From NCBI GenBank assembly GCA_030762895.1, contig CM061062.1, positions 101,290,874 to 101,354,873 on the forward strand: DNA of 64,000 bases, in the 5' to 3' direction. The position numbers and the translations under genes were made by a program. The notes beneath the pieces were generated by a model that saw only the letters and a list, made by a program, of their open reading frames with translations, did not search any database and was not told the origin of the DNA. The DNA is from Sophora flavescens. Lineage: Eukaryota; Streptophyta; Magnoliopsida; Fabales; Fabaceae. Shown one piece after another: positions 54,071 through 64,000 of the stretch (position 1 is its first letter; each line of letters opens with the position of its first letter).

Positions 54071-57000
54071 GCACTGCAAAGATGTTGACTTTGTTGATGC
54101 ATGAAATGATAAGACAATGTATGATATGAGAGATGATTTTTTTTTATGATTGGTGAAAACTGTGATAATTTTTTTAAAAAAAAATGATGCATGAGATGCT
54201 TTTTATGATCCTGATTATTTTTCATGCATGATGCATGAGATGTTTTTATCATTTATGAAAACTCTGATTTTATTTTATTTTTTATATTTATTTTTTTGCG
54301 AAAAACTCTTTGATCATTGGCTCTTTAATGTCCAGATTGCAGTCGAGATTGGGGATGAGCTAGAGGAAGACACCTTGATCTTAACTATCACTAACTTGCT
54401 CAACTGATGTTTAGCTTCTTGGCTGAGATATGCTTCTTCGTAATGATTACCCAATGGATGAAATTATCTGATCAACTTTCAAGGATGTGACTTGCCCCAG
54501 TCGTCATGTATTGGGAGCCTTTCATGACTTGTCCTCTTAAACTACCCCAATTTGTTATTTTGAGGAGACTTCATGTGATTTATTCGTATTTGACCCTAAT
54601 TTTTGCGTAGGTTGCTTTTTACGAGTTTTCAACCTACCGGGCCACTCTAACTTTTGCCTAGACTGCCTTTTCGGGTTTTCTTGTCTAGCGAGCCATTTTT
54701 TCACTTTTTCTTTCTATTTTTTCTTTCGAATTTTTTCAAGATGTGGACAATTTTTACCACCCTTATCCGTGAGGATCAAAGCTTCTTGCTTTATTGTCGA
54801 CCGAGATACCACTTTCCCCTTGTATCAAGAATTCTTCCGGCCAGAGTTGGTCATCAAAGAATTACCATAAATGGTTAAATTGTATCATTGAACTCATGTT
54901 TACCTTACCTAAAGCATCATGTAACAAACATGCATGGATTCAAAAGTATAATAGGAAATGACATTATTGCCTGAACAGCCTCTCGATTGGTATTAGAAGT
55001 TTGACAACTCAAATAGTATTCAAAAGAACATAAATGAAGCAAGATGCACGAGAGGTGATATGAAGATCAGAAGGGCATTGCCCCAGTTTGGATTGATTTG
55101 ATCATGGCGATTGTCTCGATATTCATAAGAACAAAATTGCCCCAGAGTAGTTTCCTTGAGGATGAAGTGCCCCAATGTAGGGTTCCCAGAATGAAACTGC
55201 CCCAATGTAGGGCACTTGATATGGAAAACTTGAGAATGATGTTGTCCCAGTGTAGGGCATCCAATAATGGAGATGCTCCAGAATAAGGCCCTTGAAAGCA
55301 AAGTTTTTCCCCATGTAGATCTTGCCCAAGCTTTTGCCTAGACTGCCTATGAGGGTTTTCAGCCTAACAGGCTTTCTTTTTTCTTTTCTTATTCTTTTTT
55401 GGATTTTTTTTAAGAGGAGCAATCAATTAAAAACTAGAAGAGCACAAACTTTTTGTCTCAAAATGAAGTTGATGAAAAAGTAGCAATCATTCATTGATCA
55501 GAGTGGACTTTTTGAGGCTTGTAACGTGGCTAATGGTTGGGGGTCATGAAAAAAAAGATATAAGGCTCAAACAAATGTTTTAAGGTTGAATAGGATCAAA
55601 GATCCATGTTCTTTTTCGGATTTTTGAGAACATTTACTTTCTTCTAACTTTCCCTCTCTTTTTTTTTTCTGTTTTACATGAGGTTTTTTTTTTATCCTCT
55701 TTCTTTCTCTTCTTTTTATTCTTCTTCTTTTTTTTAATTCTTTTTTTTTCAATGTTATGCTTCATGATCACCATTTCCTTCTTGCTTGCCCCTTGTTTAG
55801 TGGTGATCCTTGTCCAAGGTTCTTTGAAGAAAATTTTCAGGCTCAAAAGGGGTAACAAGGGATAATGATGATATTTTGTTAAGGGTAGAGAAAAAATGGC
55901 CAATCTTCATTTCAAATCATGATTGTTTATTTTTTTTAAAACTTTATTTTAGAGACAAAGAGATGGTGCTCACCAAGTGTTTATTTATTTGCTCCTCTTT
56001 TATTTGTATTATTTTCTTTCTTTCTTTCCCTTTTTTTTTTTGAAAAGGTATTGGCACATGTGGTCTTCATTGATGTCCACAAAGAACTTTCAAGAAAGTG
56101 GGCCTTATTAACCAAACCAAAAAGGTACTTGGGGAAGAGAAAAAAAAAAAGGGAAGATGAGATATGAGTATGACGAGAGAAACATTATGGTGGGGATGGA
56201 GATGTAAAGAAATGATGAGACAAGGTACGCATGCAAATTCATTACATTAATGCTTCAAGAAAGTGAACATGGTTCAATTATCTCATGATAGAATACAACA
56301 TAACTATTGTGTCATGGTAAATCCCTGATAAACAAATCTAGCCTTGATTGCTTAGAAATTCTCAAGATGGGGATCACAAAGTATTGACTCTTTTCAATCA
56401 CTAGGATTGAATCTCTGATGATGTTAGCATAGCCTTCATCTTGAACTCTCCATAGTTGATTGGGATTGTACTTATCGTGATTTCTTTCTTCCTCGGTCAG
56501 GGCCTTATTATCCCGAATTTGCATGATTTTCCAAAGATCACTCCATAAGAGCGTGAATATGTGCTACCTGACTCCAGTAGGACTATATAAAATCCTTCAC
56601 ATTGACATCCAAACATCCATGATTAGGCAAAAGGTTGTGTCTACATTTTTCGGCCACTTGAGCAAATATTGTCTCCAGTTCCACCTCATGATCCAAGGTT
56701 TAGTTGACATTCTTTTTTATTGAAAGTGCAGTGGTTTACTTTTCTCCAAGGAGCACAATGCATGGAATGATTTTTTATTTTTTTATTTTTTTAATAAACT
56801 TTTAACTTAAAAAGGAATGAGTATATGAAATGCATGAAAAAAAGTTTTTTTTTTTTTACCCAAAAGGTATTAATGCATGATATGTATGAAAAAGGAATAT
56901 TTATATTGACTCAAAATTTTAATGAATGTGATGCATGAAGGCACTTTTTATTCACAAAAACGACAATGCATGAGATGAGCTTCTTATTTTTTAGATGAAT

Positions 57001-58005
57001 CATTTTTTTTTTTATGAATGCTTGAGATAAATGCTTTTTTTTTAATGATGAGATTGACATAAAAAGTAATTGATGCATGAAATGTATGAATTTTTAATTT
57101 ATTGGTCTGAAAAGTTTTTAGTGATGCATGCATAAAATGAAGGAGATGCATGACTTCTTATTTTTTTCTTCTTATGAATGCTTGAGATAAATGATTTTTT
57201 TTTTGTAATGAACGCATGAGAGGAATGCATGAAAATGGCTTTTTTTTTATGAACCTAACAAAATATTTAATGCACAAGATACAAAATATACAAAGAATAT
57301 GAATGAGTTATAGAAAGATGATTTACACAAATCCATTTTTTACCATTTATGGAAATGCATGAGATATAAACGTGATTATTCATGTTGCAGAAAAAGGTGG
57401 AATGTGCTCCCTTTTGTCCTACATGGGTCATATCCTAAAGTTTGAATTTCTGAGGTCGAGACCCTATTTTGGTAGGCTACTAATGGCATTTTATGTGCAT
57501 GACTTTCGGGACAGATCTAGACCCCTAAACATATGGTCCTCGGATTACCCTCATCTAAAAGATAAGGATCCGAATCCATGAACCTCACCACAGGGACTGA
57601 AAAGTCACAATATGACGGTCCATGTTTCGGTAGCAATCCGAGCGGGATCAATGTCTGTCAGGGGCGCAAAAGCGTCACAATAACATCACTGAAGTCCCTT
57701 CTAATCCTATGGCATTCCAAGACTCGGGTATAGAGCCAAAAAGTGAATAAGTATGGGATGGTGATGTGTGTGCTGGGAGCAAGCAAACCTGCACAAAACC
57801 CAAAAAACTAAACCCAAGCCTGCAAAAGAACAGCCAACATTTACAAGAGTTTTCTACCCTAAGGTTGCAAGAATATACAAAGGCATTTATTAAAGCATGT
57901 AATACTATATACAAAACAAATAAAACAAAGAGGGGTAAAACTAATATTTTCGAATTTATTAAAAAAAATGTACAACCAACTATGATAGGCCTGACTCTCG
58001 AAAGT
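54071..58005. other. Non-coding interior of the 10.3-kb element
   Basis: No gene on either strand. 55130-55290 holds a 36-bp-type repeat around TGCCCCAATGTAGGG (four or five copies). 54085-54260 and 56750-57380 are dense in ATGCATGA(A/G)ATG strings embedded in T-runs. 55660-55760 is a long pyrimidine tract. 57715-57790 matches the leader of the Ogre-like element at 6490-6580. Frames such as 55634-55903 are translations of low-complexity DNA. Confidence 0.7.
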
Positions 58006-58022
58006 CCCCAGTGGAGTCGCCA
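58006..58022 (-). other. Primer-binding site TGGCGACTCCACTGGGG
   Basis: Identical over all 17 bases, and at the same two-base distance from the LTR, to the site of the Ogre-like element at 6988-7004. Confidence 0.85.
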
Positions 58023-58024
58023 GC

Positions 58025-60117
58025 TGTCGCGACCATCCCATCCGGGAGCCGCGAAAAGGGATAAAAAGACAGAGGAGTCGCCACTAAGATTTTTATTGGT
58101 TGGTTGATTTTAATTTTTGATAAAAGATTTGATTTTGTTTTGATTTTATTTTTTTTAAAAGGATTTTATTTCAGAATAAATTCACTTTTACATAGAGTCC
58201 AAGATAGCAGTGCTACACGATAAACCCTTACAATTTGTACGACACTTGAGGATGAAAAATCTTACATCAACATCGTAGATTGTTGCGTGAATTAAAAAAG
58301 AATTTTTATTTTTTTATATTTTTTTTTTACAAAAAGGTTGGATAAAATTTGTTAAAAGAGCAAGTTGAAAATATCTTATTTTTACAGGGAGAAGGAATTC
58401 ACTCTTGCACAGGGTTACAGATAGCGAAGCTATACGATAACCCTTACAATTTTTACAACATTTGGGGACGAAAAATCGTACATCAACGCTATAAATTGTT
58501 GCATGAAATTCAAAAAAAGGGCCAATTTGGTTTCCAAATATTTTAGGAGTGTTTTATTTGAAACAGAGAACCAAAAGGTTATTTCAGAAGATTTTTAATT
58601 TTTTGTTTTTGCTGGTTAGTCTTGGCCCAAATAGCAAACAAAGACAAGGAACATAATAGTAACTTAAGAAAACTAACACCCCTCATGAGCCCAAAAAGAA
58701 AACAGAAACCCAACCGCATAACATTAATAAAAACAACAAAAGGATGAACAACCCAAAACTAAACCCAACTAAAAAGGCCCAAATGCCATAAACTAGTATT
58801 TGAATTATACAATAAAAGGAATAGCAAAAAGAAAGACAAGGGCATCAGAGAGCTCCTCTTTCGTTACCCAAAGCCCCAAAGGGTGATCAGTTTTGATGCA
58901 GGCGCGGCAGCTGCAGACTCGAACGGCAGTGAGGGGGACGGTGGTCAGCGGCGTTCGGCGGTCGGTCGGCAAGCAGAGGCGGTGACGCGAGCGGCGGCCG
59001 GCGGTGTGCGGTGGGTCTGGTCGTCTGGGGCGTGGCGGTGTGCGGCGCAAGGCGTTAAGGAGGTTGAGCCAGAACCGGATCTGCAACGTGGTGGAGGACG
59101 AACCAGAAACGGATCTGCAATGTGGTGGACGAACTAGAAACGGATCTGCAACTGGAGGACGAACCAGAAACGAATCTGAGTTGTGGGTAAGGATGGGTTT
59201 ATGGTGTTTGGCAATTTATTTGAATGAAAATGAGAAGTCAAGTGAGGTTTAATACAGGCTGTGGGTTCCTTGTAGTTATGGAAGTGTTGGTGATGAGAGG
59301 TGGTGAAGTGTTAGGAATGGAGAAGGTGGAATGGTGTCTGGTGGATTTTTCTATTTTTCTTGTTTGTTGTTGTTGGGTTGTTGAAGAAGAAGAAGAATGA
59401 GAGGAGAAAGATGAAGGTGATGGGTTTATGGTGAAGGAGGAAGAAGGGTTGAAGTTAAGATGAAAGAAGAAGAAGAAAAAAAAGTGCTTGGAATGTGAGA
59501 GGAGAGGAAGAAGAAAAGAGAAAGAGAAGGAAAAAAGAAAAAAAGTCGGGGGGGGGGGGTGGGTTGTCATGCCAGGAAGAGATCTTCTAACCTTTGCTGC
59601 TGGTTTTTCCCCTTTTATTCACATGTTGTCCAACTTAAACAAAAACCAGTGAAGAAAAATGACACAATGTCTCACGTCAGCTGTGTAGGAAAGGGACCAT
59701 TGATGGGATATTGTGCAGTGTGGCAGATGTTAAAGTATGCTTAGTCCCTTGTCAACCTCCATTTTGGTATTTCCTTCCTCTGATAAGCAAAATACATTTC
59801 TTCAAGTTCAGAAAACTACCCAAAAATGGGAGTCTATGTTCTCGAGTCTTGTGCATTGAAAGCTTGTATGGTGGAGAGAACACACTGGGCACAATATTTC
59901 ACATTCAGAACATTATTTCTTTTTTATTTTTGTTATTTTATTATATTTTTTTATATACATATATTTTTACTTGGGCTTGGATTCAAAACAACTTGTAATA
60001 GAAACAAGTTGGGCTAATAACATAAACACATTTTTTATTATTTCTGTATTTTCCATTTTTTATTTTGTAAATATTAATTAAAAGGATAAAATACCCGGAC
60101 AAAATTAGGTGTTCACA
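58025..60117 (-). repeat. 5' LTR of the 10.3-kb element, with 527-bp deletion
   Basis: 2,093 bp. Relative to its partner it jumps from TTTTTATTGG directly to TTGGTTGATTTTAA. The repeated ATTGG (49844-49848 and 50371-50375 in the partner) marks the deletion ends. The rest is nearly identical to the partner. Otherwise it has the same GC-rich stretch with meaningless overlapping ORFs. Confidence 0.88.
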
Positions 60118-61263
60118 ATGGGGCTTTACTTTTTAAAAAAAGAACTAAACCATTTATTTTGGGAAACTAAAAAATAAATTATCAAAGGTCCCGGATAGCT
60201 TTGGAGGATTGTCCTCCCTTTCCCATTCGTTCCTCCCCTCTTCTCCTACCAACTTCAAGACAAACCTTTGCTAGTTGATGTAATGGGAGTTGATACTCCT
60301 TGTTTTATTTTAATGTGATTTCTCTTTGGGCTTACCCCCATTGTTCAAAAAAAACAATATTCCCTCTTTATTTTTATTTGGATAATAATCTTTCTATAAC
60401 TTGGTATCCTAATTTTCAAATGATCTTGTGCAATTATGATTATGGCCACATGATGTAAAAACTAAAAAGTAATATTAGATTATAGTAATTATTCATTTGT
60501 TATTTTCTAAAACTCTATTTCTATTGGTAGAAGTGTTAGATAATTAGAGATATTTCAAAAGTTTAATGTTTTATTTTACTTGTGTAATTATCACACAACA
60601 AGTGTAAAATAAATCTGGTTGGTTTTTATTATTAAGTCAAATTAATTTTTGTGAAAATAATTTTATATTTGAGAAAGCAAAACATATTATAATGAGGCAT
60701 ATAATATATGCAATCCGTGGGGAAGCATTTCAATGAATAATAGAAATCCGTTGAAAAAATTCATAACTCAAAGCAAAAGGTACCCTACATATTTGACCGC
60801 AAAGGTAGCAGGGTCAGTAAAACAAAGTCAGAACAAAATAGTTAGTAAAAGTTGCTGCACATTCTGTTTTTTGGATCAATCTTATCCAATCCTTTAGAAG
60901 ATGAACGGCACTTTTTTTGGTTCCTTCAATTTAAAAAAAGTACTGCCAACATCAATAACCGGACGCTTGTTCCAAAACAGAAGAAAAGGTTTTTCTCATC
61001 AACCATCAGACTTAAAAAAAAATATTACTTTTCTTCTTTTAATACATTCTCGTCTATTCTTCTCTTCCTGGGTTACATTGTCTGCTTCATCTTTGTCATT
61101 TTTCTTGGTTGTTCTGTTACCTCGGTTTACTTTGCCGGGAGGGGCCTGCAACAACTCAAGGGTTTAATTATGTCTGACAACGTAACGGTCGAGGAGCAAT
61201 AAACGCTACACAACAAAGAGAGAGTGAGAGAGATATCACATTTCTCTATTTCCACTGTCATCC
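60118..61263. other. Upstream region of the DUF1218-like gene
   Basis: No gene called. Text at 60270-60360 (TTCTCTTTGGGCTTACCCCC, then poly-A) resembles the 3' end of a plant L1-type LINE, but this is weak. The 116-codon frame at 60852-61202 has no domain and overlaps another frame. A GA-rich leader (GAGAGAGTGAGAGAGA) precedes the ATG at 61264. Confidence 0.4.
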
Positions 61264-61353
61264 ATGGCTTCCAAGCTGTTACTCATTCCTGTCTTCATTT
61301 TGGACTTGATTGCTTTTGGACTTGCCGTGGCTGCTGAGCAGAGAAGAAGCATT
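61264..61353 (+). CDS. First exon of a DUF1218-family membrane protein
   Basis: The exon encodes 30 residues, MASKLLLIPVFILDLIAFGL then AVAAEQRRSI, and ends at a consensus donor GTGAGTATCT. This opening, a hydrophobic first helix (residues about 4-24) followed by AAEQRRS, is what I recall of plant DUF1218 proteins, four-helix membrane proteins that include the lignin-modifying MWL1/MWL2. The remaining exons are not in the window: the intron starting at 61354 contains a copia fragment that runs to the window end. The upstream leader is GA/CT-rich. The frame is clean. Function of this member is unknown. Confidence 0.6.
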
Positions 61354-61947
61354 GTGAGTATCTCACATTTCAATTTCACCTTTTTCTTCTCTAAAATCGA
61401 AAATAAGAATCTGGGTATGAGTTAAATTGTGTTTTTATTTCTGGGTTGAAGAAAAATCATGCAATAATTGCTGGAGATAAAAGCATAAGGTCATTATTTT
61501 TTTTATTTTTTTATTTGTCTTCTCTTGATTGCTGAGAAAATGAGAAATTTGGACTAAAATAATGTGGAAGCTTGAATCTTTAACCTTGTATTTTTCTTTC
61601 TATGAATTGAAGTTTGGTAATTTAATGTGGGGTTTATCATGTGTTTGCATAAAGGTTTCAATGAACATTACCTCTGTTTTTTTGTAACTCCTATTTCCTT
61701 CTGATATGGACATACATTACCCAGATCTGTTTATTGTTGAAAATGTGTTCTTTCTGTTAAATTTACCGTGACATGAATCAACTTTACAAACGAAGCTATC
61801 TGCAATAGTTTGTGTTTATGTGACTTGGTTCTTCGGCTATTTGCATTTCAAGACATGCCAAATCTTGATCTTTTGTCCTTTGGCTATGCTTGCAAATAGA
61901 ACTACAGATCTGTGTATACATGTTACTCTCTCCTGTTTGTAAACAAG
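61354..61947 (+). other. Start of the intron after the DUF1218-like first exon
   Basis: T-rich intron-like sequence beginning with GTGAGT. No exon or other gene recognised before the copia fragment. An acceptor for the next exon was not found in the window. Confidence 0.5.
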
Positions 61948-64000
61948 AAGAAATGATGAATGCTACGCTTGTTAGTTGTTCTGCACCTGATAACCTTTGG
62001 GGTGAAGCTATATTAATTGCATGTTTCTTGCAAAATAGAATACCTCATAAGTAAAACGCCGTATGCGTTATGCAAAGGTTACATGCCTAATTTGAAATAT
62101 TTGAAAGTGTGGGGGTGCCTAGCTAAGGTTATGGTTCCTGAGCCCAAGAAAAGGAAAATAGATTCTAAAACTTCTGATTGTATGTTTATTGGATATGCTG
62201 AACGTAGTGCCGCATATAGATTTCTTGTTTTGAGGAGTAATGTACTTGATCGTAACACTATTGTTGAGACCAAAAATGCTGAATTTTTAGAACATATATT
62301 TCCTTTGAGATCTGTAAATATTTCTTTAGAAAATAATTCTATTGAAAATATTTCTTCCGAGAATAATTGTGAAAACTCATATGAGGATTTGAGAAGGAGC
62401 AAAAGACAGAGAAAAGAGACATCGTTTGGAAATGATTTTTACACTTACCTTGTTGAAAATGATCCTTTGAGTTTTTCTGAAGCTATTTCAACTACTGATG
62501 CCCCCTTTTGGAAACAAGCTATTAAAAATGAAATTGATTCAATTTTGAAGTGCAACACTTGGATTTTAGTTGATTTACCCCCGGGAGCAAAACCTATTGG
62601 TTGCAAATGGATCTTTAAAAGTAAATTTTTTCCCGATGGTTCAGTTGAAAAATATAAAGCTAGATTAGTAGCAAAAGGTTTTATGCAAAAACAAAATATT
62701 GATTATTTCGATACATTTGCTGCTGTGACCAGAATTTCTTCAATTCGAATTTTGATAGCCTTGGCTTCAATTTACAAACTTGTTATTCACCAAATGGATG
62801 TGAAAACTGCTTTCTTAAATGGTGATTTGAAAGAAGAAATCTATATGACACAACCTGAAGGATGTGTTACTCCTGGTCAAGAAAATAAAGTGTGCAAACT
62901 TCTCAAATCCTTATATGGTTTAAAACAAGCACCAAAGCAATGGCATGAGAAATTTAATCAAACATTGATTAACGATGGCTTTTCTCTTATTGAGGTTGAT
63001 AAATGTGTGTACACCAAAATATTAAATGGAGAATGTTTTATTATCTGTTTATATGTAGATGACATGCTTGTCTTTGGTACTTGTGATGATGTAGTGATTA
63101 GAACAAAATCTTTTCTTGCATCAAAATTTGACATGAAAGACATGGGTGAAGCAAGTGTAATATTGGGAGTTAGAATCATTAGGAAGAGTGATAGCATAAT
63201 GCTATCCCAAGGACACTATGTTGAGAAACATATTAGGAAGTTTGGTCACTATGACTCAAAACCAGTTAGTACCCCTTATGATGCTAACTCTCATTTGAAG
63301 AAAAATAGAGGTGATCCTGTCAGTCTCAGTATGCCCAAATTCTTGGGAACCTGCTACATTTGATGAATTTTTCGCGACCTGATATTGCATATGCAGTAGG
63401 ACGATTGAGTAGATATACTCAAAGTCCTAGTCAGGATCACTGGGAGGCACTCGCTAGACTCATGAGATATTTGAGAGGTACCATGAACTATGGTATTATA
63501 TATAGTGGATTTCCCACTGTACTAGAAGGGTACAGTGATGCTAACTGGATATCTGATTCAGATGAGACAAAATCCACTAGTGGTTATGTATTCACACTTG
63601 GTGGTGGTGCAGTTACTTGGAGATCAGCCAAACAAACAATAATTGCTAGATCTACTATGGAGTCAGAGTTTGTAGCTCTGGAATTGGCTGGTAGTGAAGC
63701 TGAGTGGTTGAGAAACTTCTTGGCAAATATTCCTTTAGGAATTAAACCAACCCCATCAGTGTCGATGCATTGTGATTGTCAATCAGCAATAGCCGTTGCA
63801 AAAAATAAGACCTTCAATGGCAAAAATAGACATACACAATTGAGACATAATGTGGTAAAGCAATTGCTAAAAGATGGAATAATATTGATCGATTATGTGA
63901 AGTCGGAGGTGAATTTGGCAGATTCTCTAACAAAGCCCCTGGGAAGAAAATCAATATGTGATACATCGAGGGGAATGGGAATTAAGCCAATTGAAATTAA
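61948..64000 (+). mobile_element. 5'-truncated Ty1/copia element
   Basis: Copia sequence begins abruptly inside the integrase region, with no LTR, leader, gag or protease before it. It continues through integrase C-terminus, RT and RNase H to the window end. It is in the same orientation as the host gene in whose intron it lies. The right end and any LTR are outside the window. The abrupt start can be a truncated insertion or a deletion. Confidence 0.8.
61954..64000 (+). pseudogene. Copia integrase C-terminus, reverse transcriptase and RNase H, broken
   Basis: 61954-62043 encodes MMNATLVSCSAPDNLWGEA and ends in NRIPHK. A one-base gain near 62054 then shifts the frame, and the main frame of 448 residues (to 63363) takes over. 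It has the integrase tail (KYLKVWGCLAKV, DCMFIGYAERS), then the RT with WKQAIKNEIDSI, KARLVAKGFMQ, QMDVKTAFLNGDL, LYGLKQAPKQWHEKF and the catalytic LYVDD near 63050. A base loss near 63320 moves the RNase H part into another frame, which stays open to the window end (PDIAYAVGRLSRY, YSDANWISDSDETKSTSGY, ARSTMESEFVAL, RHNVVKQLL). Both lesions make it non-functional, but domain motifs are well preserved, so it is not old. Confidence 0.85.

Larger units (their letters stand above)
49774..60117 (-). mobile_element. Complete 10.3-kb coding-free LTR retrotransposon (Ogre-related)
   Basis: LTRs at 49774-52385 and 58025-60117 share ends TGTCGCGACC and GGTGTTCACA. ATGGG flanks both sides (49769-49773 and 60118-60122). 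The primer-binding site (58006-58022) and a purine tract beside the left LTR (minus strand GTAAAGAGGGGCAGC) show that it reads on the minus strand. The 5.6-kb interior contains tandem arrays and T-rich text but no gag, protease, RT or integrase motif on either strand. Primer-binding site, leader text and LTR blocks match the Ogre-like element at 3791-9004. It fits the class of large retrotransposon derivatives that depend on enzymes of an autonomous relative. Confidence 0.9.

Noticed and set aside
55634..55903. Lys/Arg-rich ORFs on the minus strand.
   Set aside because: They are translations of a polypyrimidine tract in the coding-free interior of the 10.3-kb element.
60270..60360. 3' end of an L1-type LINE.
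   Set aside because: Only a vague resemblance of the 3' UTR and a short poly-A. No coding part or target duplication seen.
60852..61202. 116-codon ORF upstream of the DUF1218-like exon.
   Set aside because: It overlaps another frame, has no motif and probably lies in promoter or leader sequence.
1..64000. tRNA, rRNA or microRNA genes.
   Set aside because: No cloverleaf with A and B boxes and no rRNA sequence was recognised by reading. tRNAscan-SE and a small-RNA map would be needed to exclude them.

Overview
This window is nuclear DNA of a flowering plant, most likely a legume. The basis is intron-bearing genes, a plant-specific ROXY glutaredoxin, a FAR1-like gene, Ogre-type Ty3/gypsy elements with an intron between protease and reverse transcriptase, Athila and SIRE-like elements, and very low gene density. 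Species was not determined; the legume call is inference from the repeat spectrum.

Layout. 1-15.3 kb is a nest of decayed retrotransposons, all read on the minus strand: a Ty1/copia element (LTR 13730-15287, gag and integrase below it) is cut at 10269 by an Athila-like element (LTR 9046-10269), whose leader is cut at 9004 by an Ogre-like element (LTR 7007-9004, protease, intron, RT/RNase H). A further LTR-like block fills 703-3790. 15.3-25.5 kb holds a Tourist-like MITE, a 254-bp tandem array, a FAR1-like pseudogene (minus, 18649-20956), a second AT-rich array and an intact CC-type glutaredoxin gene (24274-24582).

25.5-39.5 kb carries two related CACTA transposons, head to head. The left one (25504-31971, TSD AGC) is reversed and keeps an intact tnp2 transposase of 1068 aa. 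The right one (32268-39535, TSD TTT) is forward and keeps the second gene (Transposase_24-like plus Ulp1-like protease, about ten coding exons, two in-frame stops). Each has lost exactly the gene the other keeps, by a deletion that begins at the start codon of the lost gene. The right copy also carries a fragment resembling the end of a Dicer-like gene.

39.5-60.1 kb has an aspartic-protease pseudogene fragment and two complete LTR retrotransposons with perfect 5-bp target duplications. One is 5,077 bp (41856-46932, TSD ATTGT) and carries a DUF4283/CCHC-type ORF, a 1.3-kb tandem array and an antisense ORF remnant. The other is 10,344 bp (49774-60117, TSD ATGGG), has no coding capacity, and shares its primer-binding site, leader and LTR motifs with the Ogre-like element, so it is probably a non-autonomous Ogre partner.

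60.1-64 kb starts the next host gene: the first exon of a probable DUF1218 membrane protein (61264-61353), followed by an intron that contains a 5'-truncated copia fragment running off the window.

The genes do not form a pathway. The biology is transposon biology: nested insertion, division of a two-gene transposon into complementary halves, capture of host gene fragments, and parasitism of autonomous elements by coding-free relatives.
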